Source of the DNA: an uncultured Eubacterium sp.
Lineage (GTDB): Bacteria > Bacillota > Clostridia > Lachnospirales > Lachnospiraceae
NCBI GenBank assembly: GCA_947178105.1
Contig: CAMWXD010000003.1
Span: 85,193 to 149,192 of the forward strand
Length of the DNA stretch: 64,000 bases
Reading direction: 5' to 3'
Part shown: in pieces, positions 1-8,493 of the stretch
Numbering within the stretch: the first letter of the stretch is position 1
How the letters are laid out: the number at the start of each line of letters is the position of its first letter
The notes under the pieces: model-generated
Seen by the model: only the letters and a program-made list of their open reading frames with translations
Told to the model about the DNA's origin: nothing
Databases searched by the model: none
Translations under genes and position numbers: made by a program

Positions 1-1
1 G

Positions 2-112
2 CTGCTGGCTGAGATCAGGGAGCGTAAGGTTACGGTTGGGGAGATGGTGCGCAGGCAGTTGCCGAATTTTGTTACGGGGGTGTTGGTGAATGTGATTGGG
101 AGATGCTGGTGA
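2..112 (+). CDS. 3' end of an unidentified gene (partial at left edge)
   Basis: An open frame enters from the left edge and stops with TGA at 110-112, giving about 36 residues (LLAEIRERKVTVGEMVRRQL, then PNFVTGVLVNVIGRCW). The composition is GC-richer than the AT-rich DNA that follows at about position 150, so a real gene probably ends here and the defence locus begins after it. I do not recognise the family. The fragment is too short to exclude a spurious frame. Confidence 0.35.
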   Translation: MLAEIRERKVTVGEMVRRQLPNFVTGVLVNVIGRCW

Positions 113-223
113 ATATCATGGGGTATATTGGATGAGATTGGAGATAGGGGAGTGTGAAATTATGGTGATTAAAAAACTATATTTATAAATATTCAGTTTT
201 TTCAGTTTTTTTACTTATTATGC

Positions 224-251
224 TTGAAATATGCAAAATATATGGTATAAT
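224..251 (+). promoter_or_regulatory. Sigma-A type promoter P1 of the defence operon
   Basis: TTGAAA (224-229), 16-nt spacer, perfect TATAAT (246-251). It lies in a very AT-rich stretch upstream of the RADAR-like operon, and its expected start point falls just before the inverted repeat at 259-291. Confidence 0.6.
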
Positions 252-258
252 TTTATAG

Positions 259-291
259 TGCAATATTGTAGTTTGAAAATACAATATTGCA
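259..291. repeat. Perfect 12-bp inverted repeat, candidate operator
   Basis: TGCAATATTGTA (259-270) and TACAATATTGCA (280-291) are exact reverse complements separated by 9 nt. The repeat begins about 7 bp after the P1 -10 box and contains the -35 box of a second promoter, P2. This is the usual geometry of a repressor site, although as RNA it could also form a 5' leader hairpin. No obvious cognate regulator gene is present in the adjoining DNA of this window. Confidence 0.65.
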
Positions 292-302
292 TTTTGTATA
301 AT
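273..302 (+). promoter_or_regulatory. Sigma-A type promoter P2 of the defence operon
   Basis: TTGAAA (273-278), 18-nt spacer, TATAAT (297-302). The -35 box starts in the loop of the 259-291 inverted repeat, and the right arm of the repeat occupies the spacer. A protein bound to the repeat would therefore block P2 and also obstruct transcription from P1. Confidence 0.5.
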
Positions 303-326
303 AAAATGAGAGAAAAAGGAGAGAAA

Positions 327-436
327 ATGTGCAATATATTAAAAATTATATGAATCGTGTTATGGAAGGAGTGATTAATATTAGGAAAGGAAAATACAAA
401 TTTGCTGCATATGATATAGCAAATAATAATTGGTAA
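327..436 (+). other. Two tiny overlapping leader ORFs before the defence operon
   Basis: A strong ribosome site (AAAAAGGAGAG, from about 314) precedes ATG 327, which opens an 8-codon ORF (MCNILKII) ending at TGA 351-353. This overlaps ATG 350 in an ATGA arrangement. The second ORF has 28 codons (starts MNRVMEGVIN), ends at TAA 434-436, and is in the same frame as the next gene, whose ATG is at 443. The best ribosome site in the region thus serves a leader peptide, and the downstream gene with its poor site may depend on coupling. Alternatively these are remnants of a longer N-terminus broken by a frameshift. Confidence 0.4.
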
Positions 437-442
437 ATATAG

Positions 443-1726
443 ATGGAAGGTTTTAGAACGATATGTTTTATTCATAAGGCAGAACATTCATATCATGCGT
501 GTGGTATCCGTCAGTTTTTTAAGTGGATTGGATTTTCCTACTTTTCGTTTTTGCCAGGAAGTCTTGGCATAGGATTGGATATTTTAAAAAAGCCTGAAAA
601 TCAGGATTTTGATATTGTTGTAAATATGAATCGTGCAGCACAGGAAAATGGATCTGATATTTCAGAGTTGTTTGGAAATAGATGGATTGATTTGGAGTTT
701 AAAGAGAATGAGCCAATCAAAGATATTATGGATCATCTGATATCAAAAATATACGAAATTGTGCCAGGTAGTAGAAGCGATGTAATTGATGAATTGTATC
801 GGATTTATCATCAGTTTGATATGGCGGAAGTGGTGTATGAATATACTTGTGTTTTACTGAAACTAGCAGAAAAGGAATTGTATGATCTCGTTTTGGAGAA
901 ATATGAGAGTATTATTCAAGAGCTTGATAAATCTGAACCAAGGTTAGAAATATCGGGCAAAATGATGGAATATTTTTTATTTGCTAAATATTGTTGTTAT
1001 AGGAATGTAAACGGATTATATGAATTACAAAAATGGTCATATGAATATCCAGTTAAGGAATTGATTAATAATATAGACAGGATATATGAATATGATCCTG
1101 ATTTTTACAGAGCTGAATATTTAAAGGCAAAAGCATCGGAACAGAGCATTATGGAGCAGGTATATGCTAAACAGTTTTTTTATAAGTGTATCAAAAATAG
1201 CAGAATAGAAGTATGTAAGAGTTATTTGTATTATCATCTTGGAAAATGGCAGGAACGAGGAAGGCAAATTGTTGATGCACAGCAATCTTATAAAAAAGCG
1301 TATCAGTTAAATCCAGCAAGCATGAAAGCTGTATTTAAGTTGGCAGTATATGCAAAAAAAGCTGGAGATTCTCAGACAGAAGCAAAGTATTTAAATCTGA
1401 TTATTGATTTTTGGAAACTGAATGAAAAAAATAAATGTAGGCTGACATTGATGGATGTGGAATATGTGTATAAGGCTTATATGTTGTTGGATGATGCAAA
1501 ACGTGTGAACATGCAAGATCTGAGATATTATTCGGCAGCACAGGAAGTATTGGATTTTACAAAAGATTTGTGTAAAAATGCTGAAAAGAATTCGTTTATA
1601 AAAAGATTGTATGGTAATAAAGTGAAATATGTGTGCAAAGCTATGTCTGGCAGAATGGATATAAAGTGTTTGTTCAACAATAAAGTTTGGAAAAACAATT
1701 ATGGAAGGGTAAATGTACAAAAGTAG
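443..1726 (+). CDS. TPR-like helical-repeat protein, first gene of the RADAR-type operon
   Basis: This 427-aa protein has no signal peptide or clear membrane segment. About the first 115 residues are a mixed alpha/beta region that I cannot assign. The rest is predicted to be strongly helical. Near residues 250-310 a segment reads like TPR units (YLYYHLGKWQERGRQIVDAQ, then a YKKAYQLNPASMKAVFKLA pattern). The stop at 1726 is 3 bp from the ATG of the ATPase gene, so the two are almost certainly co-transcribed and translationally coupled. The start at 443 has only a weak ribosome site, and stops lie in frame just upstream. A role as sensor or adaptor for the ATPase/deaminase is inferred from context only. 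The described RADAR core is RdrA plus RdrB, so this would be an extra component. Confidence 0.75.
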   Translation: MEGFRTICFIHKAEHSYHACGIRQFFKWIGFSYFSFLPGSLGIGLDILKKPENQDFDIVVNMNRAAQENGSDISELFGNRWIDLEFKENEPIKDIMDHLISKIYEIVPGSRSDVIDELYRIYHQFDMAEVVYEYTCVLLKLAEKELYDLVLEKYESIIQELDKSEPRLEISGKMMEYFLFAKYCCYRNVNGLYELQKWSYEYPVKELINNIDRIYEYDPDFYRAEYLKAKASEQSIMEQVYAKQFFYKCIKNSRIEVCKSYLYYHLGKWQERGRQIVDAQQSYKKAYQLNPASMKAVFKLAVYAKKAGDSQTEAKYLNLIIDFWKLNEKNKCRLTLMDVEYVYKAYMLLDDAKRVNMQDLRYYSAAQEVLDFTKDLCKNAEKNSFIKRLYGNKVKYVCKAMSGRMDIKCLFNNKVWKNNYGRVNVQK

Positions 1727-1729
1727 AAA

Positions 1730-4513
1730 ATGGATAACGAAGACTATAAAACGAATAGTACTGATGGTTCGCAAGTGATTCCTTTGCTCGATTTGTTGAA
1801 AAAAGGGATTGTATATGAGGAAGCAAAAGATTTTACTAATTCTATCTATCAAAATGTATACACATGGGCAAAAGAAGCAGTCGAACAAATCGCAATAGAC
1901 AGTCGAAAAAAAGATAAAAATGTAAAAGGAAAAAATACGGAAACCAGTAATGTAATTTCTTTTATCGGAAGAAGAGGAACAGGCAAAACTTCTGCTATGC
2001 TGTCATTTCAGGAAGCGCTTAAAGAATACAGTGAAAGCAGAAATGATTACAAAAAAGAAGATATTCAATTCAGTAAAGATGCTAATATGGAGAATGTCCG
2101 TTTTTTTACGTTAGCATGTATTGATGCAGCCGCTTTGGAGGAGACTGAAAGTGTTTTTACTCTGGTTTTAGCAAATATTTTGTCTAAGATTGAAGAATAT
2201 CATGAGAGTGGAGAGCATGATGTAGATTCCTATTTAAAACGTACTTTGCTGCAGAAGCTGAGTGATATTTATAAGGATTATACTTCTTTAACTGTGCAAA
2301 AAAATGAGACTAATATTTATTCAGCGTTTGAGAATTTGAGAAATGTTGCAAGCAGTCAACGGATAAGGATGAAATTTGCACAGTTGGTCAAAGAATGCCT
2401 GCAATTTTTTCAAGAATATGATCGTGACTTTGTAAAAGAATCTTATCTTGTAATAGCAATTGATGATTTGGATATGGCGCACTATAATGAGCGTACTGCA
2501 GGACGAGACAGTGTGAATATGCGTTCTTATGAGATTATGCGCGAGATTTCGAAATATTTCTCAATACCTGGAGTCATTGTATTAGCGGCTTACAATCATA
2601 CAAATTTGCAGAGACAATGTAGTGGATTTTTTATTGGCAGTAATTCTAATTATTATCGCCAGATTAATAGTAAAGTTGAAACACTTCGCTCAGGAGAAAC
2701 ACTTGCTGGTGAATTTCTGGAAAAAACATTTACTTCTGCTTATCGGTTATATATGCCATCCTGGAAAAAGTGGGATTACTTTAATTGGAATATTTTGATT
2801 GATATTGGCGCAGATGCGACTCTTGATGATTTATTCAAACCATATAGGGAAAACGGAAAATACATATTTAAAATAAAAGATTTGCTAAAAATACTCTTTG
2901 CGGAAAAAATTGGGGTTTATTATGACTGTGAAGGAAAAAAACGTCATTTTTTAGAAGCTAATTCTCTTCGTGCGCTTAATAGTATGTTGTATCTTTTGAT
3001 TGGTGAAGATGCAATTAAAAGTAACCACATAGGTAATTTGCTTATAGAGAAAGAAAATCGCGGAGATGTATTTAAGCGAATTATGGATGATGTATATTTC
3101 AGGTTTATAAATGAAAGACTGTATTTGGAGGAGGAGAAAGCATTCTTTTATGAACTGCTCGAACTTCAGATTGACAGACGAAGTGAGCGTATCGTACAAA
3201 AAGTTGCTCCAAGGATAGAACCTCTTGGAAGAAATAAGCAATTAGAAATTAGGCTTTTGCTTGAAGAAAAGAACCAGGAAAGAAGAATGGATGGTCAGAT
3301 TGTTAAGACCATGGATAATAGCGAGGTAGCATACAGTTATGCGGAGCTTTTGCATTGCATATATCATATGACCAGACAGGAAATCAGGCAGGGAGTCAAG
3401 AGGGAATCTATTTTTTCAAAAGAGTTTGTTGCTTGCATTCTGCATTCATATTCTGTATGTCTGACAAAGATTTATGACCAGTATCATACGGTTAAGATGA
3501 AAATTGATAGAGATTTATATATCGAATATTATCGTTCTTTGCAGTACAAGAAAGAGGATGTTTTGAAAAAGTTATCAAAACATGACAAAGAAAAATTAGA
3601 AAGTGTTGATCAAAATTATCAGATATTGAAAGGCGTTATAGGGAAGACCGTTTTCGGATTTTGGACACAATATTATTTTCCGTGTGTAAATATGGTTGTA
3701 AATGAAAAAGTCCTGGATGATAAAAAACATGCGCTTGGCGCTCTTAGTAATATCCGTGATACTAATTTTCATGTAGAATTTTTGTCTCAAAAAAGCAGTA
3801 ATATTGATGATATGCTAAAGAAATGTATTTTTTTAATGTCATTATACACAGATGTTATTCAATGGGAAAGGATAGAGATAAAATGTAAAAAAAGGCGAAC
3901 AGGTCAAGTATTTGATATTATTATGGAATATGATGGAGAGGAGATTTATTTTGAATTGACAGCCTTTGCAAAATTATCTGTTTTGTATCCTGAGTATCTA
4001 TGCAAAATGGAAAAGCTGTTGATAGAAGGCTTTGCATGTCAAAACAATGAAGAGAGATCTGTCAAACAATTCAAAAAAGAAGTATGTAACAAAATAAAAA
4101 GTTATTTTCATAAATTATGGAATGATTACTATGACTGGGATAAGAGCTATGGCGGTATGGCCTTTCCGATTCATAATTTTGATCTTATGTACAACCTGAT
4201 TAAGCATCTGTTTTTAGAACATAAAGAAAAGAATGCATATACATATGTATTAAAGGATGGAGTAGCATTTCTGGATGAGTTTTTAGCTATGATTCAAAGA
4301 ATGGATAATCATTTGAAAAAAATTGATGAGTTTTATTGTTTGTCAGGAAATGACAGTTTTTCCGGAAAGCTTCTTAACAGCCCATTTATCAAATTGTTGA
4401 AAGAAATAACAGCGAATGACAAATCAAAAAATTTTATGGGAAATTATTTAGATTATATTCAGTCGGCAGTCTGTAACATCGCAAATTCTGAAAAACCATC
4501 GGATGATCAATAA
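1730..4513 (+). CDS. rdrA: RdrA-like P-loop ATPase of a RADAR-type defence system
   Basis: A 927-aa protein with a Walker A motif GRRGTGKT at residues 80-87 and a Walker B motif VIAIDDLD at 241-248, followed by about 650 residues of largely helical sequence. Length, ATPase position near the N-terminus and the adjacent divergent adenosine deaminase match RdrA of RADAR (restriction by an adenosine deaminase acting on RNA). In characterised systems RdrA forms a ring that docks on the RdrB shell and is needed for adenosine or ATP/dATP deamination during phage infection. The call rests mainly on the pairing with the next gene; by sequence alone it could be another STAND or KAP-like ATPase. It starts 3 bp after the TPR-like gene and ends 14 bp before the GTG of the deaminase gene. 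Confidence 0.75.
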   Translation: MDNEDYKTNSTDGSQVIPLLDLLKKGIVYEEAKDFTNSIYQNVYTWAKEAVEQIAIDSRKKDKNVKGKNTETSNVISFIGRRGTGKTSAMLSFQEALKEYSESRNDYKKEDIQFSKDANMENVRFFTLACIDAAALEETESVFTLVLANILSKIEEYHESGEHDVDSYLKRTLLQKLSDIYKDYTSLTVQKNETNIYSAFENLRNVASSQRIRMKFAQLVKECLQFFQEYDRDFVKESYLVIAIDDLDMAHYNERTAGRDSVNMRSYEIMREISKYFSIPGVIVLAAYNHTNLQRQCSGFFIGSNSNYYRQINSKVETLRSGETLAGEFLEKTFTSAYRLYMPSWKKWDYFNWNILIDIGADATLDDLFKPYRENGKYIFKIKDLLKILFAEKIGVYYDCEGKKRHFLEANSLRALNSMLYLLIGEDAIKSNHIGNLLIEKENRGDVFKRIMDDVYFRFINERLYLEEEKAFFYELLELQIDRRSERIVQKVAPRIEPLGRNKQLEIRLLLEEKNQERRMDGQIVKTMDNSEVAYSYAELLHCIYHMTRQEIRQGVKRESIFSKEFVACILHSYSVCLTKIYDQYHTVKMKIDRDLYIEYYRSLQYKKEDVLKKLSKHDKEKLESVDQNYQILKGVIGKTVFGFWTQYYFPCVNMVVNEKVLDDKKHALGALSNIRDTNFHVEFLSQKSSNIDDMLKKCIFLMSLYTDVIQWERIEIKCKKRRTGQVFDIIMEYDGEEIYFELTAFAKLSVLYPEYLCKMEKLLIEGFACQNNEERSVKQFKKEVCNKIKSYFHKLWNDYYDWDKSYGGMAFPIHNFDLMYNLIKHLFLEHKEKNAYTYVLKDGVAFLDEFLAMIQRMDNHLKKIDEFYCLSGNDSFSGKLLNSPFIKLLKEITANDKSKNFMGNYLDYIQSAVCNIANSEKPSDDQ

Positions 4514-4527
4514 AAGGAGTGACAGAT

Positions 4528-7500
4528 GTGATAGATTTTACAGCAAAGATTCTTGTAAAAGTATTACAGTATATAACATCATGGGATATTTTAGATGAAA
4601 GAGTTGCATATAATAAGATTCCTATTAAAAAGCTACAGGCGATATGCTTTCATTCGGAAGATGATGTGGATGAAACAGCGTTGCTTCGTAAATTAAGATA
4701 CTTAAAAGATTGGACAGATTTACAATTAGGGGGGAATGGATGGAAGTCAGATGCAGAATCTGCAATAGATAAAGGAAATCTGCAAATTGAAAGGCTAGAA
4801 GAAGCAATTGGGATATTTGATCTGGTTCATTGTCTGATCTCCAAACTGCTGACAATTAATAGGGGAAGGGTAGTTTATAGATATAAATATCTTAAGACAT
4901 GGCATTACCTGACTGGTAAGATCGGAACAAATTTGCTGGTTGCTAGTTTTTATGCTCAAAAGGATTATAAAGAAGGAATTTACCGAAGGGAATTTAAGGA
5001 GACAAATGTCCTGCATCATGACAATCAGATGTTAAATGAAGTATTAGAGAGGGGGATGTCGGAAAATCATTTTCATTTGCGATGTTCAGGTCCTTATTTT
5101 TTACTTTCCTGGTTATCACTGATGAATTCTGTGACATTGACAAAAACCGCATATTTACTGGATCAAATAAACCAGGAACCGAGAAATCCCAAAATACGGT
5201 ATAGTGACAATTTTCGAGAAGAAAAGTTTTCTATTTTACACTTGAAAGCAGCAGCCATCAGGGTATATTTATATGCTGTTCTTACAGGGCAGATGATAGA
5301 ATTCGGAGAATATCATGCATCATTGGATAAACTATTGGATTATATAGTAGACAAAGAGCCAGTAGGAGAGTTGTTGAGGAAATGTGAAGCTGCAAATTAC
5401 AGGAATATAGGTTTTGAAGCACAAAATATAATCCAATTTTTTGAAGAAAGAGAAAATTTTCATTCAGAAATTTTGCGATTTATAAAATTGTACTGCCGAG
5501 GTTTTTACTGGATATTCTGGAGATGCTACCCTAATATACCAATAAGTATATTTCCTGATAAAAAGCATGTTTTTAGTAAAAAAAATCGTAAAGAGCTTTT
5601 ATTGTATATGAAAAGTAATTATGAGCCTCTTCCATTAAGCCAATGTGCCTGGTTATATCATGGACAATATCAGGAAGAATATCGCCGGGAATGGATGCAA
5701 TGTACAAAAAAGGCGTTATATTTGATGTTGAAAGATCCATATTCTTATGATATGAGAAGGTCTCGCGCTAAGATTCAACATGTAATTGATGGATTTCATG
5801 CGAAAAGTCAGTATATCTGCAAAGATTATGCGTTATATGCAATGGAGACTTCTTTTCAGGAGAATCGGGATCAAGAGATTTTACTGGGGGAACGGTGGCT
5901 GATCTATCAGATGGAGCGTCGGAGATTTGATCGTAAAAATAATTATATATTTAGAGATGATTCACATTTGTATAATTTATTTTTTCTCTATTTGGTAATT
6001 AAAGAATCATTTCGTAGTGAGCTTTTGCAGAATAATGATAAAATAGGATTTCAGAATTTCCAGGCTTATCAAAAGCGGAAAGATTGGTTTACAACACTTT
6101 TTTCAGAAGGGGAACTGGCTGAAATAGCTGTAAAAGATGCTTTTAGGAGTCAGAAGTTAAAGTGCTTGGAATTAAGGGTTTCGCCGCAGGAAAGCAGCAG
6201 TGAAAATCTATTTATGATACATCGATATGATGAGGAGATTAGAAAGAAGAGTCAATCAATCAGTGATTTAGATAAAAGATTAGATTATTATTATGTATTT
6301 CATTTTGGAAAAAAACAGGATAATACATATGGCACAGGGCAGTTTCAATGTCGTCATGCAGCTTATCGCAGAGAGTTGGAGAAAAAAGCATTAGCTATTA
6401 TATCCATGCGGGTTGGAAATCCTGATATTGGGAGTCGTTTGAAAGGGATTGATGCTTGTTCGAGTGAGGATGGCTGCAGGCCAGAAGTTTTTGCAGTTGT
6501 TTTTCGCAAATTAAAGCAGCATACGGTATACCGCAAAGACCTTAAGAAAAAATTGCCTCAATTAAGGGTTAGTTATCATGTGGGAGAGGAGAATCAGGAT
6601 GTTTTGGATGGATTGCGCGCAATAGATGAAGCAATCTATTTTTTAAACCTAAAAAGTGGTGATCGTTTAGGACATGCAACGATGTTAGGCGTTCATGCAG
6701 AAGAGTGGTATATGCGCAATCATTTTCAAATATCGATCAGGCAGCAGGATTATTTGGACAATGTTGTATGGATGTATCATAGAATGATTCATTACCATAT
6801 ATCAAATAAGGATAATTTGTTGGAATATCTGGAAAGTGAATTTCAGAAATATTTTAATCGTGTGTATGAGCAGTGTATGAGTGATATTTATAATGACAGA
6901 ATCCTTAGGAGAAAAGAGGCACACAATTTTAAAGAAAAGTCTCATCGTGAATATGGCAGCAGCGCAAGAGATACCAAAAATATGGAGTGGCATACACTGC
7001 ATTTTAATATTCACAACTACTATTATGCATGGGAATTACGCGGTGATGATCCTGGATTGTACATAGATGGTTTTTATAATCGTAAAAAATTATTAGATTT
7101 TCAATGGGATGATCTAAGAATCAATTCATCTCTGGATATTGAAAAACGGAATATTGCAGAAGCTGCTGTATTGTATCATGCATACCATTATAGCGATGCT
7201 GTCCGCAGAGAAGGCAGTAAGCCGGTAGTAGTGAAAATTCCTTATTACATGGTGTGCGGTATTGCACTGCTTCAAAAAGAGATGCAAAAAACGATTGCAA
7301 AAAGAGGGATTTCTATTGAGACAAATCCTTCCTCGAATCTTTTGATTGGAGGGCTGGCAGGATATGATTCTCATCCTATAGTGTCATTTAATAATCGCGG
7401 ATTAACTTGTGAAGCATCTGAGATCAATGACTGTCCACAAATTAATGTGTCTATTAATACAGATGATCTTGGCGTATTTACAACTACTTTATATAATGAA

Positions 7501-7707
7501 TATACATTAATGGCATATGCTCTCGAAAATAAAAAAGATCCAGACGGCACTTATGTATATAAAAAGGATATGGTTTATGACTGGATTGATCGTGTACGGG
7601 AAATGGGAAATATGCAATCTTTTAATGGTGAATTAACGATTGGCGATGAGAATGAGCAGCCAGAAGATTCTAAAGGAGGTTTTGAAACAGGTGTCAAGCT
7701 TAATTGA
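4528..7707 (+). CDS. rdrB: RdrB-like divergent adenosine deaminase
   Basis: A 1059-aa protein carrying every hallmark of the adenosine deaminase metal-hydrolase fold in order. Numbered from the GTG at 4519, these are the zinc-binding HFH at 184-186 (SENHFHLR), HVGE with the catalytic Glu at 687-690, RLGHA with His at 719, the IETNPSSNLLIG substrate/zinc region at about 932-943, and INTDD with the catalytic/zinc Asp pair at 982-983. Ordinary adenosine deaminases have about 340-360 residues. Here roughly 180 residues precede HxH and about 500 lie between HxH and HxGE, as expected of the large insertions in RdrB. The ribosome site AGGAG at 4515-4519 overlaps a GTG at 4519 but sits 8 nt before the GTG at 4528, so I use 4528. 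Deamination of ATP/dATP or RNA adenosines is the expected activity. Confidence 0.8.
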   Translation: MIDFTAKILVKVLQYITSWDILDERVAYNKIPIKKLQAICFHSEDDVDETALLRKLRYLKDWTDLQLGGNGWKSDAESAIDKGNLQIERLEEAIGIFDLVHCLISKLLTINRGRVVYRYKYLKTWHYLTGKIGTNLLVASFYAQKDYKEGIYRREFKETNVLHHDNQMLNEVLERGMSENHFHLRCSGPYFLLSWLSLMNSVTLTKTAYLLDQINQEPRNPKIRYSDNFREEKFSILHLKAAAIRVYLYAVLTGQMIEFGEYHASLDKLLDYIVDKEPVGELLRKCEAANYRNIGFEAQNIIQFFEERENFHSEILRFIKLYCRGFYWIFWRCYPNIPISIFPDKKHVFSKKNRKELLLYMKSNYEPLPLSQCAWLYHGQYQEEYRREWMQCTKKALYLMLKDPYSYDMRRSRAKIQHVIDGFHAKSQYICKDYALYAMETSFQENRDQEILLGERWLIYQMERRRFDRKNNYIFRDDSHLYNLFFLYLVIKESFRSELLQNNDKIGFQNFQAYQKRKDWFTTLFSEGELAEIAVKDAFRSQKLKCLELRVSPQESSSENLFMIHRYDEEIRKKSQSISDLDKRLDYYYVFHFGKKQDNTYGTGQFQCRHAAYRRELEKKALAIISMRVGNPDIGSRLKGIDACSSEDGCRPEVFAVVFRKLKQHTVYRKDLKKKLPQLRVSYHVGEENQDVLDGLRAIDEAIYFLNLKSGDRLGHATMLGVHAEEWYMRNHFQISIRQQDYLDNVVWMYHRMIHYHISNKDNLLEYLESEFQKYFNRVYEQCMSDIYNDRILRRKEAHNFKEKSHREYGSSARDTKNMEWHTLHFNIHNYYYAWELRGDDPGLYIDGFYNRKKLLDFQWDDLRINSSLDIEKRNIAEAAVLYHAYHYSDAVRREGSKPVVVKIPYYMVCGIALLQKEMQKTIAKRGISIETNPSSNLLIGGLAGYDSHPIVSFNNRGLTCEASEINDCPQINVSINTDDLGVFTTTLYNEYTLMAYALENKKDPDGTYVYKKDMVYDWIDRVREMGNMQSFNGELTIGDENEQPEDSKGGFETGVKLN

Positions 7708-8377
7708 GAAGATAACACTATATGATCTGCTTGGATATAGTATTCCAGGATCGATATTAATTGGCATGGCTGGATCGGCTTATTTAATAAAGAATAACAG
7801 ATATCAATGCTTTTATGATACTTATAAGGATTCATTTGGATATTTATTTTCTGCATTACTGGTATTAGGGTATGTTGCTGGTATGTTGATAGCGGAAATA
7901 ACGGATATTATAATTGGAGCTTGTAAGGCGACATTAGATTTTGATGTTAAGGAAAAATTGAAAGAGGTAGATTATAAGTCTGTTGAGAAGGCATTAAAAA
8001 AAGCGAATTATATGACATACGAAAATAGATTACGAAGCGAAGAAGATGTACTTAAATATCTATCCAGTATGTATGGAGATATTCAGTCAGATGTAAAATA
8101 TAATAGGCTGCATAATTATTCTTCATCAAAATTAGTATGTAAAAATCTCGCATTTGTTTCTTTTTGTGGTTTTATTATAGTCCTGAGTTACCTAATCCAG
8201 TCTTTTGATTTGATGTTTTTACCAGATACTAATGTTGTGAAAGTTGTGTTCATAATATGTGGATGTTGCACGTCATTTTTTTTGTTTATAAGGCGTTGGA
8301 AAAAGATGTACGTGAAAACGCAGTTTTATACAGTGGTATGGTTTATTGAAAAGTATAATAAAGATGAAAATGGTTAG
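7691..8377 (+). CDS. Four-helix membrane protein, putative RADAR accessory
   Basis: A 228-aa protein with four likely membrane segments at about residues 14-33, 50-76, 153-177 and 183-201, and a charged cytoplasmic stretch of about 75 residues between the second and third. An AAAGGAGG site at 7672-7679 favours GTG 7691 (spacing 11); TTG 7682 is only 2 nt from it, and an in-frame ATG at 7640 would lie upstream of the site. The gene overlaps the end of the deaminase gene by 17 bp, so the two are coupled. RADAR loci are known to carry optional membrane partners of the SLATT or Csx27 type. The four-helix topology and small size suit such a role, but I cannot assign the family from motifs. Confidence 0.75.
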   Translation: MSSLIEKITLYDLLGYSIPGSILIGMAGSAYLIKNNRYQCFYDTYKDSFGYLFSALLVLGYVAGMLIAEITDIIIGACKATLDFDVKEKLKEVDYKSVEKALKKANYMTYENRLRSEEDVLKYLSSMYGDIQSDVKYNRLHNYSSSKLVCKNLAFVSFCGFIIVLSYLIQSFDLMFLPDTNVVKVVFIICGCCTSFFLFIRRWKKMYVKTQFYTVVWFIEKYNKDENG

Positions 8378-8408
8378 TTGTTCAAGAAAAATCAGAGTGT
8401 GATTATAA

Positions 8409-8437
8409 TTGACCATCATAGATAAAGAGGTTATAAT
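8409..8437 (+). promoter_or_regulatory. Sigma-A type promoter for the 62-aa gene
   Basis: TTGACC (8409-8414), 17-nt spacer, perfect TATAAT (8432-8437). It is located 32 bp after the end of the defence operon and about 57 bp before the 62-aa ORF, and probably starts a separate transcript. Confidence 0.55.
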
Positions 8438-8493
8438 AGTTTCAGTGAATCTGGAAAGAGACAGGATTTTATGGATAAAAGGGGATTGAGCAG

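Noticed and set aside
1391..1888. Minus-strand ORF of 165 codons
   Set aside because: Antisense to the TPR-like and ATPase genes, low-complexity Phe/Ile-rich product, no ribosome site; a shadow of AT-rich coding sequence.
4528..7707. Housekeeping adenosine deaminase of purine salvage
   Set aside because: It is three times the normal length and is coupled to a large P-loop ATPase gene; the motif order fits but the size and context fit RdrB.
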